A stretch of DNA of 64,000 nucleotides from Rhodothermales bacterium (GTDB taxonomy: Bacteria > Bacteroidota > Rhodothermia > Rhodothermales > JAHQVL01). Under the pieces are notes generated by a model. The model worked only from the letters and a program-made list of their open reading frames with translations. It did no database searches and was not told the origin of the DNA. Of the stretch, positions 51,476 to 60,340 are shown in pieces. A program made the position numbers and the translations under genes. The stretch lies in assembly GCA_041391505.1 (NCBI GenBank), contig JAWKNW010000022.1:1-64000 (forward strand). The letters run 5' to 3'. How positions within the stretch are numbered: the first letter of the stretch is position 1; the number at the start of each line of letters is the position of its first letter.

Positions 51476-52867
51476 TCAGCCGACGAGCACTTCCTCGTAG
51501 GCGTAGCGAAACCCGCCTACCGGTTCCAGCGCCCGTCGCGCCAGCGAGGCCGCGACCGTCAGCAGGCCGACGCGGCCGACGAACATGAGCGTGATGATGG
51601 TGAGCCGGCCGGTGACCGTGAGGTCGTCCGTCACCCCCATCGACAGCCCGACCGTGTTGAACGCGCTCACCGTTTCGAACGCATAATGCAGAAACCCCTG
51701 ATGCAGCCGCGCATCCGTCGTTTCCGTTGAGGTAAACACAAAGATCGTGGCGGTGATGATGACCGCCGACAGTGCGAACAGGCCGACGGCCCGCTGCGTC
51801 GTTTCGGGGGGGATCGAGCGGTCCCAGATGCTGACCACCTCGCGTCCGCGGAGCCGGCTCCACGCCTGCAGCGCGATGAGGGCGACGGTGGTCGTCTTGA
51901 GCCCGCCCGCCGTCGACCCCGGCGAGCCGCCGATCGACATGAGGATCATCGTGAGAAAATTCGTGCTGTCGGACGCCTGGGCATAGTCGATCGTGTTGAA
52001 TCCGGCCGTGCGGGCCGTCACGCTGATAAACAGGCCGTTGAGCACGCGCGCCCAGGCCGGCAGGTCGGTCAGCGTATTGTCCCACTCGAACAGGGTAAAA
52101 AACACCCAGCCCCCGCCGATCAGCAGCCCCGTCATCGTCAGCACCATCCGGGAGTGGAGGGTCATCCGGAAGCGCCGGCCCGACTTCCGGTACAGCATCA
52201 GTTCTTCGAGCGTCAGAAACCCGATCCCGCCCACCACGATGAGGCTCATGATCACGCCCTGCGTGAAGGGGGCCTGCTGATAACCCACCAGCGAGTCGGA
52301 AAAGACGGAAAAGCCGGCATTGCAAAACGCGCTCACCGAATGAAACAGCGCCGGCCACCAGGCATCGACCGCCCCCATCTCCGGGAGCCAGAACAGAAAG
52401 AGCAGCGCCCCCCCGACGAGTTCGATCAACACGGTGAAGACGATGACGCTGCGCACAAGCTGGCGATAATCCACCTGCGGCGCGACGTCGAGGGTCCCGG
52501 CAGCGAGCTGTTCGTGACGCAGCGAGAGCCGGCGGCCGAGGGCGACGAGCACGACCGTCGTAAACGCGATGATCCCCAGCCCGCCCAGCTGGATGAGCAC
52601 GAGAATGACACCCTGGCCGAACGGGGTAAAAAAGGTGGCCGTATCGACCACGATAAGCCCCGTGACGCAGACGGCGCTGGTGACGGTGAACAGGGCATCG
52701 AGCAGGCTCAGCCGTTCGCCGGCATAAACGCCGGGCAGCCCTTGCAGCGCCGCCACACCCAGCACGATGAGCAACAGAAAGGAACCGACAAACAATTGAG
52801 GCGGGGAAAGTCGGCGCCAGATCGAATCGTGCCGGCGCATGCCCGGATTCCAGAGCTCGGATCGCAT
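51476..52867 (-). CDS. ktrB: Potassium uptake membrane subunit, TrkH/KtrB family
   Basis: 463 residues from ATG 52867 (MRSELWN); an ATG at 52840 and a longer start at 52894 are also possible. It is polytopic, with four membrane-pore-membrane repeats. Their filter regions read TSAVCVTGLIVVD, VSAFCNAGFSVFSD, TARTAGFNTIDY and FETVSAFNTVGLSMG, each with the conserved filter glycine. A GSPGSTAGGLKTTT loop is also conserved. It takes up K+ with Na+ coupling or by conductance, controlled by the RCK subunit downstream. It is cotranscribed as ktrB-ktrA. Confidence 0.93.
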   Translation of the reverse strand: MRSELWNPGMRRHDSIWRRLSPPQLFVGSFLLLIVLGVAALQGLPGVYAGERLSLLDALFTVTSAVCVTGLIVVDTATFFTPFGQGVILVLIQLGGLGIIAFTTVVLVALGRRLSLRHEQLAAGTLDVAPQVDYRQLVRSVIVFTVLIELVGGALLFLFWLPEMGAVDAWWPALFHSVSAFCNAGFSVFSDSLVGYQQAPFTQGVIMSLIVVGGIGFLTLEELMLYRKSGRRFRMTLHSRMVLTMTGLLIGGGWVFFTLFEWDNTLTDLPAWARVLNGLFISVTARTAGFNTIDYAQASDSTNFLTMILMSIGGSPGSTAGGLKTTTVALIALQAWSRLRGREVVSIWDRSIPPETTQRAVGLFALSAVIITATIFVFTSTETTDARLHQGFLHYAFETVSAFNTVGLSMGVTDDLTVTGRLTIITLMFVGRVGLLTVAASLARRALEPVGGFRYAYEEVLVG

Positions 52868-53026
52868 AGAGGCCTCGAATGATTCGACTCCCACACGCCA
52901 GCATCGGGCGTCGGTTCCGAACCCGGAGGTTCACGCCCTCCCGGGGTTTCCATTTTCCACGCCGTGGCCTATCGTATGGGCGGAACGCCATCCATCCCCA
53001 ATCCACACCACGTTACGCATTCGTTC

Positions 53027-54757
53027 ATGCCAACGACCTCCCCTACGCACGCCGGCACCGTCCACATCGCGCGCCCCGCCGAGCCGTTCGACGCGATCGT
53101 CGTCGGCTCCGGCATGTCCGGCGGTATCGTAGCCAAGGAATTGACCGAGCAGGGGCTCAAGGTGCTCCTGCTGGAACGCGGCCGGCACTACGAACATGGC
53201 GCCGGATACACGACCGAACACCGCGCTCCCTGGGAATTTCCCTACCGCGGCGAGGTGCCGCCGGCGGAGGAGCGGCGCGATTATGCCGTCCAGAGCCTCC
53301 ACTACTCCTTCAGCGACGCCACCCGGCGCTATTTCATCAAGGATAGCGAGCGGCCGTACGTGCAGGAAGCGCCGTACCGCTGGATCGCCGCCAACATCGT
53401 CGGGGGGCGCTCGATCCTCTGGGCCCGCCAGTCGTACCGCTGGAGCGACCTCGACTTCGAGGCCAACGCCCGCGACGGGGTGGGGGTAGACTGGCCGATC
53501 CGGTATGCGGACGTCCTGCCGTGGTATGAATACATCGAGCGGTTTGTGGGGATTACGGGGTCGGCCGAGGGCCTGCCGCAGCTGCCGGACAGCCTCTTCC
53601 TGCCGCCGATGGAGATGAACGTCGTCGAGAAAGCGGCCAAGGCCGGCATCGAAGCCCGCTTCCCCGAGCGCAAGCTGATCATCGGCCGCGCCGCCGTGCT
53701 GTCGCAGGCGCACAACGGCCGCGCCGCCTGCCACTACTGCGGCCCCTGCGAGCGCGGGTGCTCGACGGCATCCTACTACAGCACCCTCGGCGTGGCGCTC
53801 CCCGTGGCGATGGCGACAGGCAACCTGACGCTGCGCCCGGACAGCGTCGTCCACAGCGTCATCTACGACGCCGGCACCAACCGGGCGACGGGCGTGCGCG
53901 TCATCGATGCCAACACAAAGGAGATGACCGAGGTCTCGGGCCGGCTCGTCTTTCTCTGCGCCTCCACCCTCGGCACGGCGCAGATCATGCTCAACTCCAC
54001 CTCGCGCACATTCCCGAACGGCATCGCCAACTCGAGCGGCGTGCTCGGGCACTATCTACTGGATCATCATGCCCACCTCGGCGCGTCCGGACAGATCGAG
54101 GGCTACGAGGATCGCTACTACTACGGCAACCGCCCGAACGGCGTCTACGTCCCGCGCTTCCGCAACGTCAACCGGGCGACGCGCCGGTCCGACTACCTCC
54201 GCGGGTTCGGCTTTCAGGGCAGCGCGTCGCGGTCCAGCTGGTCGCGCGGCCGATCGATGCCGGGCTTCGGGGCCGATTTTAAACACGCCCTGCGCGACCC
54301 GGGCCCCTGGCAGCTTGGCCTGGGCGGCTTCGGCGAGACGCTCCCGAACTACGACAACCACTGCCGGCTCGACCCGGACACGGTCGACGCCTGGGGCATG
54401 CCCATCCTGCGGCTGAATGTGACGCGCGGGGAAAACGAGCGCGCCATGCGCAAGGATATCCTCGCCACGGCCGGCGAGATGCTGGAGGCCGCCGGCGCGA
54501 AAAACATCCGCACCTATGAAAACGAAAGTCCGCCCGGTTTCGGCAACCACGAGATGGGGTCCGCGCGGATGGGCCGCGACCCGAAGACCTCCGTGCTCAA
54601 CGGCAACAACCAGACACACGACGTCCCGAACCTGTTCGTGACCGACGGCGCCTGCATGACGTCCTCGGCGTGCCAGAACCCCTCGCTGACCTACATGGCG
54701 CTCTCCGCGCGAGCGGCTCACTTCGCCGTGGACGCCATGAAACGCGGCGATCTGTGA
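53027..54757 (+). CDS. GMC-family FAD oxidoreductase with cysteine cluster (1)
   Basis: 576 residues from ATG 53027 (MPTTSPTHAGTVHI); the open frame to 52964 adds a non-conserved leader. An FAD-binding motif FDAIVVGSGMSGGIVAKELTEQGLKVLLLERG lies at about 22-53. A cysteine cluster ACHYCGPCERGCSTASYYST (about 234-253) is typical of this GMC subfamily. The C-terminal substrate domain has GNHEMGSARMGRDPKTSVLNG and CQNPSLTYMALSARAA. There is no signal peptide. It probably oxidises an alcohol or sugar; the electron acceptor is not shown. It is followed after 49 bases by a second GMC gene. Confidence 0.9.
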   Translation: MPTTSPTHAGTVHIARPAEPFDAIVVGSGMSGGIVAKELTEQGLKVLLLERGRHYEHGAGYTTEHRAPWEFPYRGEVPPAEERRDYAVQSLHYSFSDATRRYFIKDSERPYVQEAPYRWIAANIVGGRSILWARQSYRWSDLDFEANARDGVGVDWPIRYADVLPWYEYIERFVGITGSAEGLPQLPDSLFLPPMEMNVVEKAAKAGIEARFPERKLIIGRAAVLSQAHNGRAACHYCGPCERGCSTASYYSTLGVALPVAMATGNLTLRPDSVVHSVIYDAGTNRATGVRVIDANTKEMTEVSGRLVFLCASTLGTAQIMLNSTSRTFPNGIANSSGVLGHYLLDHHAHLGASGQIEGYEDRYYYGNRPNGVYVPRFRNVNRATRRSDYLRGFGFQGSASRSSWSRGRSMPGFGADFKHALRDPGPWQLGLGGFGETLPNYDNHCRLDPDTVDAWGMPILRLNVTRGENERAMRKDILATAGEMLEAAGAKNIRTYENESPPGFGNHEMGSARMGRDPKTSVLNGNNQTHDVPNLFVTDGACMTSSACQNPSLTYMALSARAAHFAVDAMKRGDL

Positions 54758-54806
54758 CGCAGCGGTCCGCTGATCGGATTCGTCCACACACCCCCCGTAC
54801 CCGCCC

Positions 54807-56318
54807 ATGCCTTCCTACGATATCGCCATCATCGGCACCGGCGCCGGCGGCGGGACGCTGGCCTATGCGCTCCGCGACGCCGGCCTGTCGATCCTCCTGA
54901 TCGAACGGGGAGACTACCTCCCGCAGGAGCCGGAAAACTGGGACCCCGAAGCCGCGTATTTCCGGAGCCGGTACAAGACCACCGAGACCTGGGAAGACGC
55001 TGCCGGCAACGCCTATCGCCCCGGCATCCACTACTACGTCGGCGGGAATACCAAGGTGTACGGCGCGGCCCTGCCGCGATTCCGGAAGGAGGATTTCGAG
55101 GCGCTGGAGCACGAGGGCGGCACCTCGCCGGCGTGGCCCGTCACGTACGACGAACTGGAGCCCTATTATGCCGAGGCCGAGCGGATCTTTGGGGTGCATG
55201 GCGAAGCCGGCGGCGACCCGACCGAGCCGCCGCGCTCCGGGCCGTATCCGCATTCCCCCATCCCCCACGAGCCGTACATCGCCGACCTGTCCGCTCGGCT
55301 CCGGCGTCAGGGCCTCCACCCGTTTTATTACCCTATGGGGATCGACCTGCGCCCCGGCGGACGCTGCATCCGATGCAAGACCTGCGACGGCTTCCCCTGC
55401 CAGGTCCTCGCCAAAAGCGACGCCGACACCCGGTGCGTCCGCCCCGCGCTGGAACGTCCGAACGTGACGTTATGGACCCGCGCCAGGGCGCGCCGGCTGC
55501 TCACCGACGCATCCGGCCGGGTGGTGACGGGGATCGAAGTGGAACGGGACGGCGCGGTGGACACCGTGACGGCCGGCACCGTCGTCGTCGCGTGCGGGGC
55601 CGTGAATTCGGCGGCGCTGCTGCTGCGCTCGGCCAATGGCGCGCATCCGAACGGGCTGGCGAACAGCTCCGGACTCGTCGGGCGCAACTACATGGTGCAC
55701 AACAACGCCGGCCTAGTGGCGATCGACCCGCGCCGGCGCAACGACGTCGTCTTCCAGAAAACGCTGGCGATAAACGACTTCTACCTCAGCAGTCCGGGCT
55801 TCCCCTACCCGATGGGCAACCTCCAGCTGGTGGGCAAGGTGCAGCCGGCGATGATCGCGCCCGTCAAACCCCACGTGCCGCGCTTCGCCCTCAAGATGAT
55901 GACGGACCGGAGCATCGACTGGTGGGTGATGTCCGAGGACCTCCCCGACCCGGCGAACCGCGTCGAGGTGACGCCGGCCGGCGGGATTCGGATTCACTGG
56001 AAGGCGAACAACCTCGTCGCCCACAAAAAACTCCAGGAAGCCGCCACGACGATGCTCAAGGATGCCGGCTATCCGTTCGTCTTCATCGAGGAGATGGGCA
56101 TCGCCACCAACTCGCACCAGTGCGGCACCGCCCGCTTCGGCGCCGATCCCGCCACCGCCGTCCTGGATCCCTACTGCAAGGCGTACGACCTCGACAACCT
56201 CTACGTGATGGACGCCTCGTTTTTTCCGTCCTCCGCCGCCATGAACCCCGCCCTCACCATCGCCGCCCAGGCCCTCCGCGTCGCCGAGACCATCGCACCC
56301 CGTTCCCCAAAACCGTAG
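54807..56318 (+). CDS. GMC-family FAD oxidoreductase with cysteine cluster (2)
   Basis: 503 residues. N-terminal FAD motif YDIAIIGTGAGGGTLAYALRDAGLSILLIERG (4-35), then YYVGGNTKVYGAALPRF. A cysteine cluster RCIRCKTCDGFPCQ lies at about 185-199. The GMC ending (NSHQCGTARFGADPATAVLD, MDASFFPSSAAMNPALTIAAQALRVAE) shows the catalytic-domain signature. It is diverged from the preceding GMC gene, so this looks like a two-gene oxidoreductase operon rather than a recent duplication. Substrate and acceptor are unknown; a sugar or sterol alcohol is possible. Confidence 0.9.
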   Translation: MPSYDIAIIGTGAGGGTLAYALRDAGLSILLIERGDYLPQEPENWDPEAAYFRSRYKTTETWEDAAGNAYRPGIHYYVGGNTKVYGAALPRFRKEDFEALEHEGGTSPAWPVTYDELEPYYAEAERIFGVHGEAGGDPTEPPRSGPYPHSPIPHEPYIADLSARLRRQGLHPFYYPMGIDLRPGGRCIRCKTCDGFPCQVLAKSDADTRCVRPALERPNVTLWTRARARRLLTDASGRVVTGIEVERDGAVDTVTAGTVVVACGAVNSAALLLRSANGAHPNGLANSSGLVGRNYMVHNNAGLVAIDPRRRNDVVFQKTLAINDFYLSSPGFPYPMGNLQLVGKVQPAMIAPVKPHVPRFALKMMTDRSIDWWVMSEDLPDPANRVEVTPAGGIRIHWKANNLVAHKKLQEAATTMLKDAGYPFVFIEEMGIATNSHQCGTARFGADPATAVLDPYCKAYDLDNLYVMDASFFPSSAAMNPALTIAAQALRVAETIAPRSPKP

Positions 56319-56349
56319 GTCGGGTTAAGGTCCCCAACAGGGACCGAAA

Positions 56350-56489
56350 CCCGACACCATCCATTCGAACCCGACACCATCCATTCGAACCCGACACCAT
56401 CCATTCGAACCCGATGCCATCTATTCGAACCCAACCCCATCCATCCGAACCCGACGCCATCCATTCGAACCCGACGCCATCCATTCGAA
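56350..56489. repeat. Seven-copy 20-bp tandem repeat
   Basis: Seven head-to-tail 20-bp units of consensus CCCGACACCATCCATTCGAA lie between the convergent GMC and serine-hydrolase genes. Units 1-3 (56350-56409) are identical, 4 and 5 are diverged, and 6-7 (56450-56489) are again identical to each other. The array ends seven bases before the hydrolase stop. It is not in a coding frame of either gene; it is a minisatellite with a variable copy number expected. Confidence 0.95.
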
Positions 56490-56495
56490 CCCGCG

Positions 56496-57773
56496 TCATT
56501 CAAGCAACGCCTGGTAAATCGCGACACGGAGCTTGTCGTGATCGTCGATCTGGCGCGCCGGGATGAGCTGGGTGAAATACACCACCACGAGATCCTCCTT
56601 CGGGTCGACCCAGTACGTCGAATGGTACGCCCCGCCCCATCCGAACTCGCCGAGCGTACCCGGCGTCCCGCGATCCCCCAGATCCTCCAGCACCGAAAAC
56701 CCGAGCCCGAAGCCCACGCCGGGCGTGCCGTAGGGGATGTCGCGCAGGTGGCTCACCGTCATCAACTCGACGCTCTTCGGCGAGAGGATGCGGTGCCCGT
56801 TGCCCACGCCGCCGTCGAGCATCATCTGCAGAAAGGCCGCGTAGTCGCGGGCGGTCGAGAGCAGGCCGGCGCCGCCGCTGAAGCTCTTGCGCGGGCCCTT
56901 GACGTACATCCCCTGCCCCACCATGTGCCCCGGATCCGGCGCCTTTTCGATCCCCGAACCATCCTCCTTCGACGAATAGACCGTTGCGAGGCGGCCGGTC
57001 TTGTTCGTCGGGAGATAAAAATGCGTGTCGTTCATCCCCAGCGGCTCGAACAGGCGTTCGCGCAGAAACGCGTCGAGTGGCATGCCCGAGGCCTTCTCGA
57101 CCACCGCGCCGAGGATGTCCGTATTGTAGCCGTAGACAAAACGCTCACCGGGCTGCGCGTCCATCGGCAGCGCGCCCATCCGTGCGACGGTCGCCCCGAC
57201 CGGCTCGTCGCGATCGGCGAAATACCAGCCCTGGATGCCGGCCTCCTTCCATTGATCTGCCGCCGGCCCGCCGCCGTAGCCGATGCCGGCCGTGTGCGTA
57301 AGCAGGTCGCGGAGCGTGATCGGGCGCTTCGCCGGCACCACGTCGTAGCCGCCGCCTTCCTTTGGCACCGCCACCGTCGTGTTCGCGAACTCGGGGATGT
57401 AGGTGCTGACCGGGTCGCTGATGAGCAGCTTCCCCTCTTCCTGGAGCATCATGATGGCGACGCTGACCGTCGCCTTCGACTGGGACGCGATCCGGAAGAT
57501 CGCATCCTCCGGCATCGGGGCGCTGGACTCCACATCGCGCTGCCCGAAGGCCTTGAGGTAGGCGATCTGCCCGTGCCGGGCCACAAGCACGACCGATCCG
57601 GACATCTGGCCCCGATCGACATAGCCCTGCAGGACATCCGTCAGCCGCTCCAGGCGCTGTGTCGAAAAACCGAGCTCCTCCGGCGCGGCGACCGGCATCT
57701 GCTGCGCGCGGAGCGACAGCGGGGCGAGAAACAGGACCAGAAGAAAAAAGGCGAGGCGGGACGGGGCGTGCAT
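56496..57773 (-). CDS. Secreted serine hydrolase (class C beta-lactamase/esterase fold)
   Basis: 425 residues with signal peptide (LAFFLLVLFLAPLSLRAQ). Penicillin-binding fold: SQSK nucleophile motif in FRIASQSKATVSVAIMML, a Tyr motif in GERFVYGYNTDILGAVVEKAS, and the third-strand region WGGAYHSTYWVDP in place of KTG. This combination is typical of family VIII-like esterases and low-activity beta-lactamase-related hydrolases rather than true antibiotic resistance enzymes. It acts outside the cytoplasm on an ester or amide. The gene stands alone with a word-repeat hairpin 170 bases before it. Confidence 0.9.
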   Translation of the reverse strand: MHAPSRLAFFLLVLFLAPLSLRAQQMPVAAPEELGFSTQRLERLTDVLQGYVDRGQMSGSVVLVARHGQIAYLKAFGQRDVESSAPMPEDAIFRIASQSKATVSVAIMMLQEEGKLLISDPVSTYIPEFANTTVAVPKEGGGYDVVPAKRPITLRDLLTHTAGIGYGGGPAADQWKEAGIQGWYFADRDEPVGATVARMGALPMDAQPGERFVYGYNTDILGAVVEKASGMPLDAFLRERLFEPLGMNDTHFYLPTNKTGRLATVYSSKEDGSGIEKAPDPGHMVGQGMYVKGPRKSFSGGAGLLSTARDYAAFLQMMLDGGVGNGHRILSPKSVELMTVSHLRDIPYGTPGVGFGLGFSVLEDLGDRGTPGTLGEFGWGGAYHSTYWVDPKEDLVVVYFTQLIPARQIDDHDKLRVAIYQALLE

Positions 57774-57941
57774 GGTCGGGGCGGGTGCGTGGCTGGGAGT
57801 GTCTGGATCGCCAAACTACGACGTGTACGACAAATTCGGTACTACGCGGCGTCGCTGAGGCATACCGGCAGTCCGCCTGAACGTCAAACCGTGATCGTCA
57901 AACGCGATCCTCGATTTTACGCACCATAACCTCAGGTCTTC

Positions 57942-58023
57942 CGATGCAGGATAAGGGGATGCAGGATCACCGATCAAACGCACGGTTATTCGGTAAACAT
58001 CCTGCATCGTGTATCCTGCATCC
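57942..58023. repeat. Intergenic word-repeat hairpin (GATGCAGGAT units)
   Basis: CGATGCAGGAT (57942-57952) is the exact reverse complement of 57999-58009, and GGATGCAGGAT (57957-57967) that of 58013-58023. The exact partners are in order A1, A2, B1, B2, so they cross instead of nesting. The element lies 36 bases after the moeB stop on the minus strand, ahead of the hydrolase gene. Same architecture as the elements at 38224 and 60341. Confidence 0.8.
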
Positions 58024-58058
58024 CTAGATCGCCACGCTTACCCGCGCAACGTCCCCCA

Positions 58059-59189
58059 TCAGTACGCCGGCACCGACGGGTCCACCTCCTTGCTCCACGC
58101 GATGATGCCGCCCTTGAGGTTCGAGACCCGGGTGAAGCCGGCGTCAACGAGGAGTTGCGCCGCCTGGGCCGACCGGGCTCCCGAGCGGCAGTGGATAACC
58201 ACGGCTTGATGGCGGTAGGCTTCCAGCTCCTCGAGGCGCATCGCCAGTTCCCCCAGCGGGATCAGGAGATCGGCGCCCATGCTGGCGGCTTCGGCTTCGG
58301 CGGGGTTGCGGACGTCCAGCAGGAATGGGGCCTCGCCGTCTTGCCGGCGCGCGTGCAGCTCCTGCACGGTGATCTCGGCGACGGCGCCTGCCGGCGGGAT
58401 CCCGCAAAACGCATCGTAATCGATAAGGGTCGTCTGGGTGGGATGGTCGCCGCAGACGGGGCACTCCGGGTCGCGCCGCACCTTCCACTCGCGAACCTTC
58501 ATCGATAGCGCATCCACCAGCATGAGCCGGCCGATGAGCGGCTCGCCGATGCCCAGGATCAGCTTGATCACTTCGTTGGCCTGCATCGTCCCGACCATGC
58601 CCGGCAGCACGCCCAGCACCCCGCCCTCGGCGCACGACGGCACCAGGCCGGGCGGCGGCGGCTCGGGGAAGATGCACCGGTAACACGGCCCGCCTTCGGC
58701 GGCAAAAACCGAGACCTGCCCCTCGAACCGGAAGATGGAGCCGTAGGCGTTGGGTGTACCGGTCAGCACACAGGCGTCGTTGACGAGGTAGCGGGTAGGA
58801 AAATTGTCGGTCCCGTCCGCCACGACATCGTACCGGCGGATGAGGTCGAGCGCGTTTTCGCTGGTCAGGTGGACCGGGTGGCGTTCGATCCGGATATGCG
58901 GGTTGAGGTCCGCCAGCCGTTCGGCGGCGGCATCGAGCTTGCGCCGGCCGACGTCCTGCTGCCCATACAGCACCTGCCGCTGCAGGTTGGTGGCATCGAC
59001 GGTATCAAAATCCACCAGCCCGATCCGCCCCACGCCGGCCGCCGCGAGGTAGAGCGCGAGCGGGGCGCCGAGGCCGCCGGCGCCCACCAGCAGCACCGAA
59101 GCCGCCTTGAGCTTCTCCTGGCCCGCCTCGCCGACATCCGGAAGGATGAGGTGCCGACTGTAGCGTTCGCGTTCTTCCTGTGTGAGCAT
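58059..59189 (-). CDS. moeB: MoeB/ThiF-type adenylyltransferase fused to a rhodanese domain
   Basis: 376 residues from ATG 59189 (MLTQEERERYSRHLIL). The E1-like domain has VGAGGLGAPLALYLAAAGVGRIGLVDFDTVDATNLQRQVLY, the catalytic-type loop with GTDNFPTRYLVNDACV, and zinc cysteines CYRCIFPEPP and CPVCGD. The C-terminal rhodanese domain (about 275-376) has LDVRNPAEAEAASMGADLLIPLGEL and an active Cys in IHCRSGARSAQAAQ. It adenylates the C-terminus of a ThiS/MoaD-like carrier and can supply sulfur by its own rhodanese, in molybdopterin or thiamine synthesis. Neighbouring moa genes are absent. Confidence 0.92.
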   Translation of the reverse strand: MLTQEERERYSRHLILPDVGEAGQEKLKAASVLLVGAGGLGAPLALYLAAAGVGRIGLVDFDTVDATNLQRQVLYGQQDVGRRKLDAAAERLADLNPHIRIERHPVHLTSENALDLIRRYDVVADGTDNFPTRYLVNDACVLTGTPNAYGSIFRFEGQVSVFAAEGGPCYRCIFPEPPPPGLVPSCAEGGVLGVLPGMVGTMQANEVIKLILGIGEPLIGRLMLVDALSMKVREWKVRRDPECPVCGDHPTQTTLIDYDAFCGIPPAGAVAEITVQELHARRQDGEAPFLLDVRNPAEAEAASMGADLLIPLGELAMRLEELEAYRHQAVVIHCRSGARSAQAAQLLVDAGFTRVSNLKGGIIAWSKEVDPSVPAY

Positions 59190-59335
59190 GGCGTCCTCCG
59201 TTGAACGTAAAACCTTCATCCTTCTACCGTCAATCCCCTCAGAGTTTCTCCCCGTTCGCGCTTCGCTGTAACCTCTTTCGCCTCCCTTCCGTCTGATCCA
59301 TCATCCTTCCTTTTTTAAACCAGCACCTTCGCATC

Positions 59336-60340
59336 ATGGCACGCTTACGCTTTGCCTCTCTCGCCGGCCTCCTTCTCTTCGTAGCCGGCCTCAACACCGC
59401 CCTGGCGCAGCAGCGCTTCGATCACGACGAAGTCATCGAACAGCGCTTCGACGTCGGACGCAACAGCACGCTGACGATCGATTCGGACCTCGGCTCCATG
59501 ATCGTCGAAGGCTCGAAAGGCAGCGAAGTGATCGTCCGCATCGTGAAGGGCATGAACGGAGGCAGCGAACGGGACGCGGAGGAGCAGTTCGATAAATTCA
59601 CGGTCGAGTTCGACGCCTCCAGCCGCGGCGTCGAGATCATCGGTCGCTACGACCGTCCGCGCAACTGGCGGGGCTGGGGCAATCGCAGCCTGCAGGTCCG
59701 CTACGAAATCGAGGTGCCGTCCGATATCGACGTCGACCTCAAGACCGCCGGCGGCAGCATTCAGGTGGCCGACATCGACGGCGAAGCGCTGCTCCACACC
59801 TCGGGCGGCTCGCTCGTGTTGAAGAACATCGGCGGCATCGTCGACGCCCGCACCAGCGGCGGCTCGATCGAGGCGAACGGCCTCGGCGAGCGCAGCAAGC
59901 TGCGGACCTCGGGCGGCAGCATCAAGGTCGCCAACGCCGGCGGCCCGGTCGACTGCCAGACCTCCGGCGGCTCGATCACGGTCGAACGCGCCGACGGGGA
60001 TGTCGACTGCCAGACCTCCGGCGGCTCGATCCGCATGATGGAAATCGCCGGCGCCGTCAACGCCACGACCTCCGGCGGCAGCATCGTCGCAGAGATCATC
60101 GGCCAGCCGGCGCAGGACATGAACCTGCGCACCTCCGGCGGCTCCGTCACCCTCCGCATGGATGACAACGTCCGCGCGACGCTGGACGCCCAATCCTCGG
60201 GCGGCTCCGTGAAATCCGATCTCGCCGTCTCGGTCCGCGGCGAAATCAAGCGCGACAAGCTTCAGGGCGAAATCAACGGGGGCGGCCCCCTCCTCACCCT
60301 CCGCAGCTCCGGCGGCGGCGTGCGGATCGTGGAGAATTGA
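59336..60340 (+). CDS. DUF4097 protein with a regular beta-solenoid of SGGS repeats
   Basis: 334 residues with a signal peptide ending NTALAQ. An N-terminal beta domain (RFDVGRNSTLTIDSDLGSMIVEGS) leads into about ten repeats, mostly spaced 18 residues, each with T-S-G-G-S-[IVL]: KTAGGSI, TSGGSL, TSGGSI, SSGGSV and SSGGGV, from about residue 139 to the end. This is a DUF4097-type (bactofilin/adhesin-like) right-handed beta helix; the Gly-Gly-Ser turn probably forms a ladder along one face. It is exported and probably surface-exposed or periplasmic. No enzyme role is known. The stop is followed immediately by a word-repeat hairpin. Confidence 0.88.
   Translation: MARLRFASLAGLLLFVAGLNTALAQQRFDHDEVIEQRFDVGRNSTLTIDSDLGSMIVEGSKGSEVIVRIVKGMNGGSERDAEEQFDKFTVEFDASSRGVEIIGRYDRPRNWRGWGNRSLQVRYEIEVPSDIDVDLKTAGGSIQVADIDGEALLHTSGGSLVLKNIGGIVDARTSGGSIEANGLGERSKLRTSGGSIKVANAGGPVDCQTSGGSITVERADGDVDCQTSGGSIRMMEIAGAVNATTSGGSIVAEIIGQPAQDMNLRTSGGSVTLRMDDNVRATLDAQSSGGSVKSDLAVSVRGEIKRDKLQGEINGGGPLLTLRSSGGGVRIVEN

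Noticed and set aside
56350..56489. Possible CRISPR-like array or iteron origin
   Set aside because: The 20-bp units are directly adjacent with no spacers, and no replication gene is near.
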